This document shows, piece by piece, positions 1-7,630 of a stretch of 64,000 bases of DNA. This DNA comes from Salinicola acroporae. Its GTDB lineage: Bacteria > Pseudomonadota > Gammaproteobacteria > Pseudomonadales > Halomonadaceae. Positions within the stretch are counted from its first letter, which is position 1, and each line of letters begins with the position of its first letter. Under the pieces are notes generated by a model that saw only the letters and a program-made list of their open reading frames with translations, did no database searches and had not been told where the DNA came from. The position numbers and the translations under genes were made by a program. The DNA lies in assembly GCF_003206615.1 (NCBI RefSeq), contig NZ_PZJW01000001.1:62001-126000 (forward strand). Reading direction: 5' to 3'.

Positions 1-126
1 GAAGTGGTAGTGGGAACCGACCTGAACCGGCCGGTCACCGGTATTGGCCACCGCCAGCGTGATCGTCTCGAGACCCGCATTGAGCTCGATCTCGCCATCC
101 TGAATCTGCGTTTCACCGGGAATCAT
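1..126 (-). CDS. ureB: Urease beta subunit (partial, runs off the window)
   Basis: Only the first 42 codons lie in the window, reading from the ATG at 124-126 toward position 1. The visible protein starts [18 protein letters not shown] and continues through [17 protein letters not shown], the highly conserved N-terminal part of the urease beta chain. UreB packs with UreA and UreC in the cytoplasmic nickel urease, which splits urea to ammonia and carbamate. It follows ureA by 129 bases in the same direction, so it belongs to the same urease operon; ureC and the ureEFG accessory genes are expected just outside the window. Recognition is firm; length and C-terminus cannot be judged. Confidence 0.95.
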   Translation of the reverse strand, partial: MIPGETQIQDGEIELNAGLETITLAVANTGDRPVQVGSHYHF

Positions 127-255
127 CGATTTTCCCTTGTTGTCGATTGTTCTTCGCCGGGACGGCACCCCGGACGGCACAAGCAAGGCCGTCGGCATTG
201 GCCGACCTGCAGCGTGCGAAACCGCGCCGACACCGTCCGGCCCGGAAGCGCCGCG

Positions 256-558
256 TCAGACGATGGGATCGTGAACCGTGACGAGCTTGGTGCCGTCCGG
301 GAATGTCGCCTCGACCTGCACCTCGTGAATCATGTCGGCCACTCCGTCCATGACGTCTTCCCGCGTCAGTATTTCGCGTCCGTACCCCATCAGGTCGGCC
401 ACGCTTCTGCCATCCCGCGCACCTTCCAGAATCTCGAAACTGATCAGCGCCATCGCTTCCGGGTAGTTGAGCTTGAGTCCACGGGCACGCCGTCGCTCGG
501 CCAGTTGAGCGGCGCTGAACAGCATCAGCTTGTCTTTGTCTCTCGGGGTCAATTCCAT
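256..558 (-). CDS. ureA: Urease gamma subunit
   Basis: A 100-residue protein of the usual UreA length. It begins [20 protein letters not shown] and ends in [11 protein letters not shown], both typical of the gamma chain, and contains [20 protein letters not shown] in the centre. UreA is the small structural subunit of the cytoplasmic nickel urease that frees ammonia from urea. It sits between ureD and ureB on the minus strand, the common ureDABC order. The start is supported by the match of the first residues to the family. Expression probably follows the nitrogen-regulated urt promoter upstream, although an internal promoter in the 109-base gap before it cannot be excluded. Confidence 0.97.
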   Translation of the reverse strand: MELTPRDKDKLMLFSAAQLAERRRARGLKLNYPEAMALISFEILEGARDGRSVADLMGYGREILTREDVMDGVADMIHEVQVEATFPDGTKLVTVHDPIV

Positions 559-667
559 CGCGACGGCTCCCTGGCTCTTGCGCGTTGTTCAAAGTTCGGT
601 CTTTCAGCCCTGCCGCCGGCCAAGCGCCGGCTTCAAGGTGCCGCGGGCGGGGTTCTCCGCGGGGTGG

Positions 668-1603
668 TCACGTCCGCCAGATGCGTGGCTCGCAAGCCCC
701 CCGACCGGCCAGCAAGGGTCGAAGCACGTGCCAGGCAGCGCAGCACAGGTCCCAGGCTTCGTTGCGGGAACTGCCCAGATAGCGCAGCAGCAGCACACCG
801 TGACGTTGCGTCACCGCCCAGTTCGGGCGCGCCGGCAGCGCCGCTCTGAGGGCATCAACCGCCCCACCCGCATCCTCCACGCCCGCCGCCCACAGCGTGG
901 CCTGGACAGTCGCGCCGCCCTGCCCCCAACGCCCGACGAATCGCCGGTGCGCCGGATCCAGCGGCTGGCGCTCGAGCCACAGCGGCAGGCCATCCCGGGT
1001 CAGTCGAAAGCGCTGCTCGATGCGACCGCTCTCGAACGGCAACTGGCTCGCCGGGCGTCCCAACGCCATGATTTCCCACCCCAGACAGCGGGCGTTGCCC
1101 TGCAAGGCGATCTCGGTAAGCTGCTCGCCTCGCGAGCCATCGAAACCGATGGTCTCCTGGGGCAGCCACTCGAGAAGACCCTCGTCCTCGACAGCGAATC
1201 GATTGGTCTGCGACCAAGCGACGGCGTGGCTATCCGCCCGGTAGAGCTTGGTCGCCGCTGGCGTGGTGAGCACGGCATGGGCAGAAGGTTCGACCCTGAC
1301 ATCGACCGTCAGTGCATCGCCACTGACCAGCCCCCCTGGCGGATGCAGCAGATAGACGTGACAGGGGTCGACTTGGCCGACCTGTTGCGGCTCCGGGTAG
1401 AACGGCCGCTGGACCCGTAGCGGCCCATGGTGCCGTGCCCGGACCAACCGCGTTCGTGCCGCGTCTTCCCGGCCATGCGGACGCGACGCGAACGCCAACG
1501 ACAGCGAGGCGTCCCAGCGGCGCCCGGCATCGAACCGGTGCCCGGAATCCGCCGGCGCCAGTGACATCGGGCGCTGCAATGGCCTGGGGATCTCCGCCGT
1601 CAT
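668..1603 (-). CDS. ureD: Urease accessory protein UreD/UreH
   Basis: The 311-residue product has the UreD family landmarks: LVRARHHGPLRVQRPFYPE near residues 53-71, HPPGGLVSGD near 86, and TTPAATKLYR. UreD is the scaffold that, with UreF and UreG, carries nickel into apo-urease. The ATG at 1601-1603 overlaps the urtE stop codon (ATGA), so it is translationally coupled to the urea transporter genes, and ureA follows on the same strand. This physical coupling argues that urea uptake and urease maturation are made from one transcript. The family call is firm. Confidence 0.95.
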   Translation of the reverse strand: MTAEIPRPLQRPMSLAPADSGHRFDAGRRWDASLSLAFASRPHGREDAARTRLVRARHHGPLRVQRPFYPEPQQVGQVDPCHVYLLHPPGGLVSGDALTVDVRVEPSAHAVLTTPAATKLYRADSHAVAWSQTNRFAVEDEGLLEWLPQETIGFDGSRGEQLTEIALQGNARCLGWEIMALGRPASQLPFESGRIEQRFRLTRDGLPLWLERQPLDPAHRRFVGRWGQGGATVQATLWAAGVEDAGGAVDALRAALPARPNWAVTQRHGVLLLRYLGSSRNEAWDLCCAAWHVLRPLLAGRGACEPRIWRT

Positions 1604-2310
1604 ACCGTCAGATGCCGTTTGATCAGGTCGTCGCTCAATGATCCGATATCTCCCTCGGCCACCTTCTGCCCCCGGTCCATGATCACGAAGCCATCGGCGT
1701 AGCGACGCGCGAACGGCAATTTCTGCTCGACCAGCAGCACCGTCAGGCCGTCCTCGCGATTCAGCTGGCGCATGACCTCCCCGATCTGAGCGACGATGTT
1801 GGGCTGGATACCCTCACCCGGCTCGTCGAGGATCAGCAGACGGGGGTCGAGCACCAGCGCCCGCCCGATCGCCAGTTGCTGCTGCTGCCCGCCGGAAAGA
1901 TCGCCACCTCGACGATAGCGCATCTCCTTGAGCACCGGAAATAGCTCGTAGATGCGCTCGGGAATCTTGCCGGCTCTTCTCTCCCGGCCACGAACGCGCC
2001 GCGATGGCAGCCCGACCTTGAGATTCTCCTCCACGCTCAGGGTGGCGAATATCTGGCGACCCTGGGGCACATAGCCGATGCCGAGGCCCGCGCGGGCCTC
2101 GGGCCGGCGTTTGAATAGATCCTCGCCGTCGAAGCGAACGCTGCCGTCACGGGCGGCAACCTCGCCCATGATCGTCTTCAACAGCGTCGTCTTGCCGACT
2201 CCATTGCGCCCCATCACGCAGGTACAGCGACCCGTGGGCACGTCCAGGGTGAGATCGCGCAGTATATGACTTTCGCCATAGTACTGGTTCAGATTTTCCA
2301 CGCTCAGCAT
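1600..2310 (-). CDS. urtE: Urea ABC transporter ATP-binding protein UrtE
   Basis: A 236-residue ABC ATPase of the branched-chain amino acid/urea (LivF-like) type. It starts MLSVENLNQYYGESHILRDL, carries a Walker A motif GRNGVGKTT near residues 34-42, a signature LSGGQQQQLAIGRAL and a Walker B LLILDEPGEGIQPN. The tyrosine-rich start and the phrase GEGIQPNIVAQIG are typical of UrtE rather than LivF. It powers urea import with UrtD at the inner face of the UrtBC channel. The stop overlaps the start of ureD; the start lies at the stop of urtD. Together with four other urt genes in order, the assignment is secure. Confidence 0.95.
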   Translation of the reverse strand: MLSVENLNQYYGESHILRDLTLDVPTGRCTCVMGRNGVGKTTLLKTIMGEVAARDGSVRFDGEDLFKRRPEARAGLGIGYVPQGRQIFATLSVEENLKVGLPSRRVRGRERRAGKIPERIYELFPVLKEMRYRRGGDLSGGQQQQLAIGRALVLDPRLLILDEPGEGIQPNIVAQIGEVMRQLNREDGLTVLLVEQKLPFARRYADGFVIMDRGQKVAEGDIGSLSDDLIKRHLTV

Positions 2311-3167
2311 CAGGCCGACTCCTCGTCACCACCGAGATAGACCTCGATCACCCGCGGGTCGCTCGACACCGCATCCATGGAGCCCTCGGCCAGGACACTC
2401 CCCTGATGCAGCACCGTGACCTGCCGCGCGATCGAACGCACAAAGCCCATGTCGTGCTCGACCACGACCACCGACTGCTGGCCGGCAAGGCGCGTCAGCA
2501 GCTCGGCGGTACGGTGCATTTCCGGCTCGGTCATGCCGGCCACGGGCTCGTCCACCAGCAGTAGACGCGGTCGCTGCATCAGCAACATGCCGATCTCGAG
2601 CCACTGTTTCTGGCCATGGGAGAGCACGCCGGCAAGGCGATAACGCTCATCATTCAGTCCGATCGTCTCGAGCACCTCGTCGATTCGCGCCTGCCCTTCG
2701 TGATCGAGTCGCGCCAGCAGCGTCTTCCAGACTCGCCGCTCACCCGCCATCGCCAGCTCCAGGTTCTCGGTCACGTCGAGCGCCTCGAAGACCGTCGGTT
2801 TCTGGAACTTGCGGCCGATGCCGAGATTGGCGATCTGCGGCTCGTCCAGGGCCAGCAGGTTGTGGCGGCTGCCGAACCAGACCTGGCCAGTGTCGGGACG
2901 TGTCTTGCCGGTGATGATGTCCATCATCGTCGTCTTGCCGGCCCCGTTCGGGCCGATGATGCAGCGCAGCTCGCCATCGTCGATGGTCAGATTCAAGCCG
3001 TTGATGGCCTGGAAGCCATCGAAACTGACGCTGACGTCCTCGAGATAGAGGATCGGTCCGTGACGCACGTCCACCGGCGACTGGGCCGGGGCCATGAAGT
3101 CGAACACCCGGTCTGGCCGGGCCAGCTCGCGCAGTCTGCCGAAGCGGGCACTCTCCAAACCGCTCAT
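2310..3167 (-). CDS. urtD: Urea ABC transporter ATP-binding protein UrtD
   Basis: A 285-residue ABC ATPase of the LivG/UrtD type. I chose the ATG at 3165-3167 (MSGLESARFGRL) because it overlaps the urtC stop as ATGA; the open frame runs further upstream but only as an antisense-like shadow inside urtC. Walker A GPNGAGKTT lies near residues 72-80, followed by MDIITGKTRPDTG, typical of UrtD, a signature LSHGQKQWLEIGMLLMQRP and Walker B LLLVDEPVAGMT. It hydrolyses ATP for high-affinity urea uptake with UrtE. The N-terminal extension of about 35 residues before the ABC domain is usual in UrtD. Confidence 0.95.
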   Translation of the reverse strand: MSGLESARFGRLRELARPDRVFDFMAPAQSPVDVRHGPILYLEDVSVSFDGFQAINGLNLTIDDGELRCIIGPNGAGKTTMMDIITGKTRPDTGQVWFGSRHNLLALDEPQIANLGIGRKFQKPTVFEALDVTENLELAMAGERRVWKTLLARLDHEGQARIDEVLETIGLNDERYRLAGVLSHGQKQWLEIGMLLMQRPRLLLVDEPVAGMTEPEMHRTAELLTRLAGQQSVVVVEHDMGFVRSIARQVTVLHQGSVLAEGSMDAVSSDPRVIEVYLGGDEESA

Positions 3168-4255
3168 GCGCTTGCCTCCCTCTGCCCAGGCCGCACCGCT
3201 GCGCGCCGCCGACCCCGCCACTTCGCGATCACCCCGGCGATGCCCTGAGGCAACACCATCGTCACCAGCACGAACAGCGCGCCAAGAATGAACAGCCAGG
3301 CGTCCGGCATCGCCCCCGTCAGCACCGTCTTCAGATAGTTGACCACCAGCGCCCCGAGCAGCGCGCCGTAGAGCGTCGCCCGGCCGCCCAGGGCAACCCA
3401 CACCACGACCTCGATGGAGAACAGCGGGGCGAAGGTGCTGGGGTTGATGATGCCGACCTGCGGCACATAGAGCGCCCCGGCAACGCCGGCGATCATCGCC
3501 GAGACCACGAACAGCGCCAGCTTGACGTGATCGACCCGATAGCCGATGAAACGCATTCGCGCTTCGGCGTCGCGCGTCGCCAGACTGACCCGGCCCAGCC
3601 GCGAGACGGTGATCGCCCGGCACAGCCAGAACGCCAGCAACACGGCAACGCCGGAGGCCACGAACAACGCCACGGTCATACCTTCGCTGCTCAGGGAAAA
3701 ACCCATGAGCTCGTAGAAACGAGTGAGGCCGGTACTGCCGCCAAGCCCCATCTCGTTGCGATTGAACGCGAGCATCAGCGCGAACGTCAGCGCCTGGGTA
3801 ATGATCGAGAAGTAGACGCCGGTGACCCGGGAGCGAAACGCCAGCCAGCCGAAGGCCAGCGCCAGCAGACCCGGCGCCAGCAGGACCATGAGCGCCGCTA
3901 CCGGGAAGTAGGTCATCATCGCCTGCCAGCCCGGCAGTGCTGAGGTCTGTGCATTGAGGTAGAGCCCCATGGCGTAACCGCCCAGGGCGAAGAAGGCGCC
4001 ATGGCCAAGGCTCAGAATACCGAGATAGCCCCAGATCAGGTCCACGGCGAGTGCCAGCAGCATATAGGTGAAATATTTGCCCAGCAGCGCGACGGTCGCC
4101 CCGCTGACGTGCAGCGCGTTCGACGCCGGCAGGGCGTTGAGCACCAGCACGAGCAGCATGCCGACGATCAGCACCAGGCTGGTCACCAGCGTCGAGCGGG
4201 AAAGGAACGCCTGGCGCGACCGGTCGCGGCCAGACAAGGTGGCTTGGGTCGTCAT
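3164..4255 (-). CDS. urtC: Urea ABC transporter permease UrtC
   Basis: A 363-residue inner-membrane permease of the LivM family. The start MTTQATLSGRDRSRQAFLSR at 4253-4255 overlaps the urtB stop (ATGA), which decides it over the longer open frame. Long hydrophobic runs alternate with short loops, for about ten membrane segments. The family phrase YLGILSLGHGAFFALGGYAM (about residues 85-105) is the conserved channel-lining stretch of UrtC/LivM. It forms the translocation path with UrtB. Position third in urtABCDE supports the specific name. Confidence 0.95.
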   Translation of the reverse strand: MTTQATLSGRDRSRQAFLSRSTLVTSLVLIVGMLLVLVLNALPASNALHVSGATVALLGKYFTYMLLALAVDLIWGYLGILSLGHGAFFALGGYAMGLYLNAQTSALPGWQAMMTYFPVAALMVLLAPGLLALAFGWLAFRSRVTGVYFSIITQALTFALMLAFNRNEMGLGGSTGLTRFYELMGFSLSSEGMTVALFVASGVAVLLAFWLCRAITVSRLGRVSLATRDAEARMRFIGYRVDHVKLALFVVSAMIAGVAGALYVPQVGIINPSTFAPLFSIEVVVWVALGGRATLYGALLGALVVNYLKTVLTGAMPDAWLFILGALFVLVTMVLPQGIAGVIAKWRGRRRAAVRPGQREASA

Positions 4256-5886
4256 GAGGTCCGCCCCTTGGGTGCGAAGATGCCCTGCGGGCGCTTCTGG
4301 ATGAACAGGATCACGCCGACCAGCACGATGATCTTGGCCAGCACCGCGCCGACCCAGGGCTGCAGTACCTGATTGATCACCCCCAGCGACATGCCCGCCA
4401 CCAGTGTTCCCCACAAGTTGCCGACGCCGCCGAAGACGACGACCAGGAAGGAGTCGACGATGTAACTCTGGCCCAGGTTGGGGCCGACGTTGGTCAACTG
4501 CGACAGCGCCACGCCGGCGAGCCCCGCGACACCCGCGCCGAGGCCGAACGTGAGCATGTCGACACGCGTAGCGCGCACGCCCATCGCCCTCGCCATGGCA
4601 CGGTTCTGGGTAACCGCGCGCACTTCCAGCCCGAGGCGGGTGAAGCGCATCAACGCCCACAGCGCGGCGAACACGGCCAGGCAGAACAGCAGCACGCCAA
4701 GCCGGTTGAGCGTAAAGGCGAGCGCCTCGTTGATCTGCCAGGCGCCCTGCATCCACTCCGGCGAGGTCACTCGGCGGTTGAGCGGCGAGAACACGCTGCG
4801 GACCAGTTGCTGCAGGATCAGGCTGAGGCCGAATGTCGCCAGCAGCGTCTCCAGCGGGCGGCCCTTCAGAAAGCGGATCACGGTGCGCTCGATCACCACG
4901 CCGAACGCCCCGGCGACCAGAAACCCGCCGGGGATGGCGAGCGCTAGCGCCAACCCGGGCTGGCCGGGCAGCGCCTGCTGGATCAGCCAGGTGGTGTAGG
5001 CGCCGATCATGATCAGCTCGCCGTGGGCCATGTTGATCACACCCATGACGCCGAAGGTGATTGCCAGGCCGATGGCCGCCAGCACCAGAATCGAGCCGGC
5101 GCTCAGGCCGAAGAACAGCGTCTGCGCACGGTCGTACCAGACGCGCTTGCTCTCGATGCCGTCAAGCACCGATCGCGCCTCGGCCGCCAGGGGCGAGTCG
5201 CCTGCGGCGATCGGCACCAGCGTATTGCGTATCCGCGTATCGAGATTGCCGCGCAGCGTGTCGAGCGCCTCGGCATCGCCCTGTTGCACGTCGTATAACG
5301 CCAGCGCAACATCGAGCGGCTGGCGAACGGCGTCGCTCTCTTCCTCGTTGCGCATCTGGCGCACGCTGGCCGCGTTATCCGCCTCGATCTCGCCGATCAA
5401 TTGGCGCGCCGCCGCCAGACGCGACGCTTCATCGCCCGCGCTCAATGACAGCGAGGCGAGCAGCCCTTCGATCTGCGTGCGCAGATCGTTGTTGATCTTG
5501 AAGATATCCACGGTGCGCCGGGTGCCGGTGCCCGCATCCTCGAAGGTGATGGCATCGATGATCGGCCATTCGCGACCGCTGTCATCGGTGACGATATAGA
5601 AGCGCTCGCCGCGACGCTCCTTACCCAGGCGCCCATCGAGCAACGCCTGCAACCAGCGCGTTTTCTGCTCGGCATCGCTGTCGGCAATGGCCTGAGCGGC
5701 AACGCCCTTGGCCTGGAAGTTACCGGTATCGAGTGCCTCCAGCAGCGCTCGTGGCTCGCTCGACGTGGCTGCAAAGACACTCTGGCTGATGAAGCTCAGG
5801 CTCCATGCCATCAACAGGCACAGCAGCAGTTTTATGTTCCGCCCGCGTAAGGGTGCGCGGGCGGGTTGTTCTTTGAAGGTGCTCAT
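4252..5886 (-). CDS. urtB: Urea ABC transporter permease UrtB
   Basis: A 544-residue protein with the two-part layout of proteobacterial UrtB. An N-terminal signal-like segment (KLLLCLLMAWSLSFISQSVFA) is followed by an extracytoplasmic region of about 200 residues with repeated helical, HEAT-like character. The C-terminal LivH-type permease begins near residue 255. The permease half holds GVMGVINMAHGELIMIGAYT, a hallmark of the LivH/UrtB group. It pairs with UrtC in the membrane. The start ATG at 5884-5886 follows urtA by about 100 bases; its stop overlaps urtC. The large periplasmic extension is known for UrtB but absent from amino acid LivH. Confidence 0.95.
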   Translation of the reverse strand: MSTFKEQPARAPLRGRNIKLLLCLLMAWSLSFISQSVFAATSSEPRALLEALDTGNFQAKGVAAQAIADSDAEQKTRWLQALLDGRLGKERRGERFYIVTDDSGREWPIIDAITFEDAGTGTRRTVDIFKINNDLRTQIEGLLASLSLSAGDEASRLAAARQLIGEIEADNAASVRQMRNEEESDAVRQPLDVALALYDVQQGDAEALDTLRGNLDTRIRNTLVPIAAGDSPLAAEARSVLDGIESKRVWYDRAQTLFFGLSAGSILVLAAIGLAITFGVMGVINMAHGELIMIGAYTTWLIQQALPGQPGLALALAIPGGFLVAGAFGVVIERTVIRFLKGRPLETLLATFGLSLILQQLVRSVFSPLNRRVTSPEWMQGAWQINEALAFTLNRLGVLLFCLAVFAALWALMRFTRLGLEVRAVTQNRAMARAMGVRATRVDMLTFGLGAGVAGLAGVALSQLTNVGPNLGQSYIVDSFLVVVFGGVGNLWGTLVAGMSLGVINQVLQPWVGAVLAKIIVLVGVILFIQKRPQGIFAPKGRTS

Positions 5887-5983
5887 GCGGTGGTGCTCAT
5901 AGGATCATCCTCAACGCGGTCTATCATCCGGCCAGGCGAGCGACACCGGCGCCCTGTCGGGCGCCGGCATCGATCCAGCTGGC

Positions 5984-7291
5984 TTATTCCGCGCCGGGAC
6001 CGTCTTCGCAGGTCATCGACTCGACATCGAGCTTGCCGCAGCGCAGCGGCGCCCGCCAATCGCTGATCAGGTTCTTGGATTCCGGCAGGTAGTCGGACCA
6101 GGCATCGCCGGCAACCGTCGTCGGCGTCTGCCAGACCACGCTGAACTGACCGTCATCCTGGATCTCGCCGATCATCACCGGCTTGGTGATGTGGTGGTTG
6201 GGCATCATGGTCGAAGCCCCACCGGACAGGTTGGGCACGGTCACGCCGATGATCGAATCCTTGACCGCGTCGACATCGGTGGTGCCGGCCTTCTCGACCG
6301 CCTGCGCCCACATGTTGAAGCCGATGAAATGCGCTTCCATGGGATCGTTGGTCACCGCCTGATCGTTGCCGGTGTAGGCAACCCAGTCGTCGATGAAGTC
6401 GTAGTTGGCGTCGCTGTCGACGCTCATGAAGTAGTTCCACGCCGCCATGTGGCCGACCAGCGGCGCGGTATCGATACCGGTCAGTTCCTGCTCGCCGACC
6501 GAGAACGCGACCACGGGAATGTCGCCCGCGGAGATGCCCTGGTTGGCGAGTTCGTTGTAGAACGGCACGTTGGCATCACCGTTGATGGTGGAAACCACCG
6601 CGGTCTTCTTGCCCTGGCTACCGAAGTCCTTGACCTGCGAGACGATCGACTGCCAGTCACTGAAACCGAACGGCGTGTAATTGACCATGATGTCGTCATC
6701 GGCGACGCCATTGGCCTTGAGGTAGGCTTCGAGGATCTTGTTGGTGGTCCGCGGGTAGACGTAGTCGGTGCCCAGCAGTGCCCAACGCTCCACGCCCTGG
6801 CTCATCAGGTAGTCCACCGCCGGGATCGCCTGCTGGTTGGGCGCCGCGCCGGTGTAGAAGATGTTCTCGGAGGACTCCTCGCCCTCGTACTGCACCGGAT
6901 AGAACAGCAGCCCGTTGAGCTCCTCGACCACCGGCAGCACCGCCTTGCGAGACGCCGACGTCCAGTTGCCGAAGATGACGTCGACGCGATCGTCGCCGGT
7001 CAGCATGTCGCGCGCCTGCTCGGCATAGAGCGACCAGTCCGAGGCCGGATCCATGACCACCGGTTCGAGCTTGCGACCCAGCAGCCCACCGGCGTCGTTC
7101 TGCTTGGCGATCAGCATCAGCATCTCGTCTTTCAGCGTCGACTCGCTGATCGCCATGGTGCCGGAGAGCGAGTGCAGGATGCCGACCCGGATCGGGCCCT
7201 CGTCCTGGGCCACCGCGGCGGTACCGAAACCGGCCAGCCCCAGCGCGATGCTGGAACCGGCAATCAACTTGCGAAGGGATGTTGTTGTCAT
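5984..7291 (-). CDS. urtA: Urea-binding periplasmic protein UrtA
   Basis: A 435-residue solute-binding protein with an N-terminal signal peptide of about 28 residues ending at AAVA before QDEGP. The mature part starts IRVGILHSLSGTMAISEST, the classic UrtA opening, and continues with NDAGGLLGRKLEPVVMDPASD and GNWTSASRKAVLPVVEE. It captures urea in the periplasm and hands it to UrtBC. It is the first gene of the operon, preceded by an AGGAG-like ribosome site and by the sigma54/NtrC region at 7370-7592. About 100 bases separate it from urtB, room for partial attenuation of the distal genes. Confidence 0.96.
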   Translation of the reverse strand: MTTTSLRKLIAGSSIALGLAGFGTAAVAQDEGPIRVGILHSLSGTMAISESTLKDEMLMLIAKQNDAGGLLGRKLEPVVMDPASDWSLYAEQARDMLTGDDRVDVIFGNWTSASRKAVLPVVEELNGLLFYPVQYEGEESSENIFYTGAAPNQQAIPAVDYLMSQGVERWALLGTDYVYPRTTNKILEAYLKANGVADDDIMVNYTPFGFSDWQSIVSQVKDFGSQGKKTAVVSTINGDANVPFYNELANQGISAGDIPVVAFSVGEQELTGIDTAPLVGHMAAWNYFMSVDSDANYDFIDDWVAYTGNDQAVTNDPMEAHFIGFNMWAQAVEKAGTTDVDAVKDSIIGVTVPNLSGGASTMMPNHHITKPVMIGEIQDDGQFSVVWQTPTTVAGDAWSDYLPESKNLISDWRAPLRCGKLDVESMTCEDGPGAE

Positions 7292-7369
7292 CGGATTCTC
7301 CTGGTCATGATCCCCTGATGATCGGGAATGCTCGCCCGTGACGGCGTAGCCATCGATCGGAAAACCCCA

Positions 7370-7385
7370 TGCATTTTTCGTGCCC
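7370..7385 (-). promoter_or_regulatory. Sigma54 (RpoN) -24/-12 promoter of urtABCDE-ureDAB
   Basis: Read on the minus strand the bases are GGGCACGAAAAATGCA. The consensus is TGGCACG-N4-TTGCW, so the -24 block GGCACG is exact, the spacing is exact and the -12 block is ATGCA. It lies 79 bases before the urtA ATG, giving an expected transcript start near 7358-7360. Nitrogen control by RpoN and NtrC is well known for urt and ure genes in other proteobacteria; the assignment here rests on this match and on the flanking NtrC-like sites. Confidence 0.75.
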
Positions 7386-7449
7386 TAAACTTTCACCACC
7401 TCAACCTTGTATACAAAAACCAGGAAAAAGAGCGAGAACTTCGGTCAAC

Positions 7450-7466
7450 GGCAACGATTTGGTGCA
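7450..7466. promoter_or_regulatory. NtrC-like enhancer site 1
   Basis: The bases GGCAACGATTTGGTGCA match the NtrC palindrome TGCACY-N5-RGTGCA at all but two defined positions, with a perfect right half. The site is about 90-105 bases upstream of the predicted sigma54 start, a usual enhancer distance. Confidence 0.6.
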
Positions 7467-7534
7467 AAAAAAGATCGAAGAACCCGGGATGATTTCCGCA
7501 AAAGGTGCGCCAGGCCCCCTCGAGCGCCTCGGAT

Positions 7535-7551
7535 CGCACCATTGCTGCGCA
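7535..7551. promoter_or_regulatory. NtrC-like enhancer site 2 (weak)
   Basis: The bases CGCACCATTGCTGCGCA fit TGCACY-N5-RGTGCA with three mismatches. The left half GCACC is intact, the right half is degraded. It lies between sites 1 and 3, so it could help NtrC oligomers assemble, but alone it would not be persuasive. Confidence 0.35.
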
Positions 7552-7575
7552 TGAAACTCGCGCGCGAGCAGGTGT

Positions 7576-7592
7576 CGCTCTGCGTTGGTGCA
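7576..7592. promoter_or_regulatory. NtrC-like enhancer site 3
   Basis: The bases CGCTCTGCGTTGGTGCA match TGCACY-N5-RGTGCA with two mismatches and a perfect right half GGTGCA. It is about 125 bases farther from the promoter than site 1 and only about 40 bases from the acyl-CoA dehydrogenase stop codon. Confidence 0.5.
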
Positions 7593-7630
7593 GCTTGGCC
7601 CGATAGGCAGGGTCGACCACCCAGGTGACG

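Noticed and set aside
6191-7318. A 375-codon plus-strand frame across urtA
   Set aside because: Antisense shadow of a high-GC gene; the urtA product is unmistakable.
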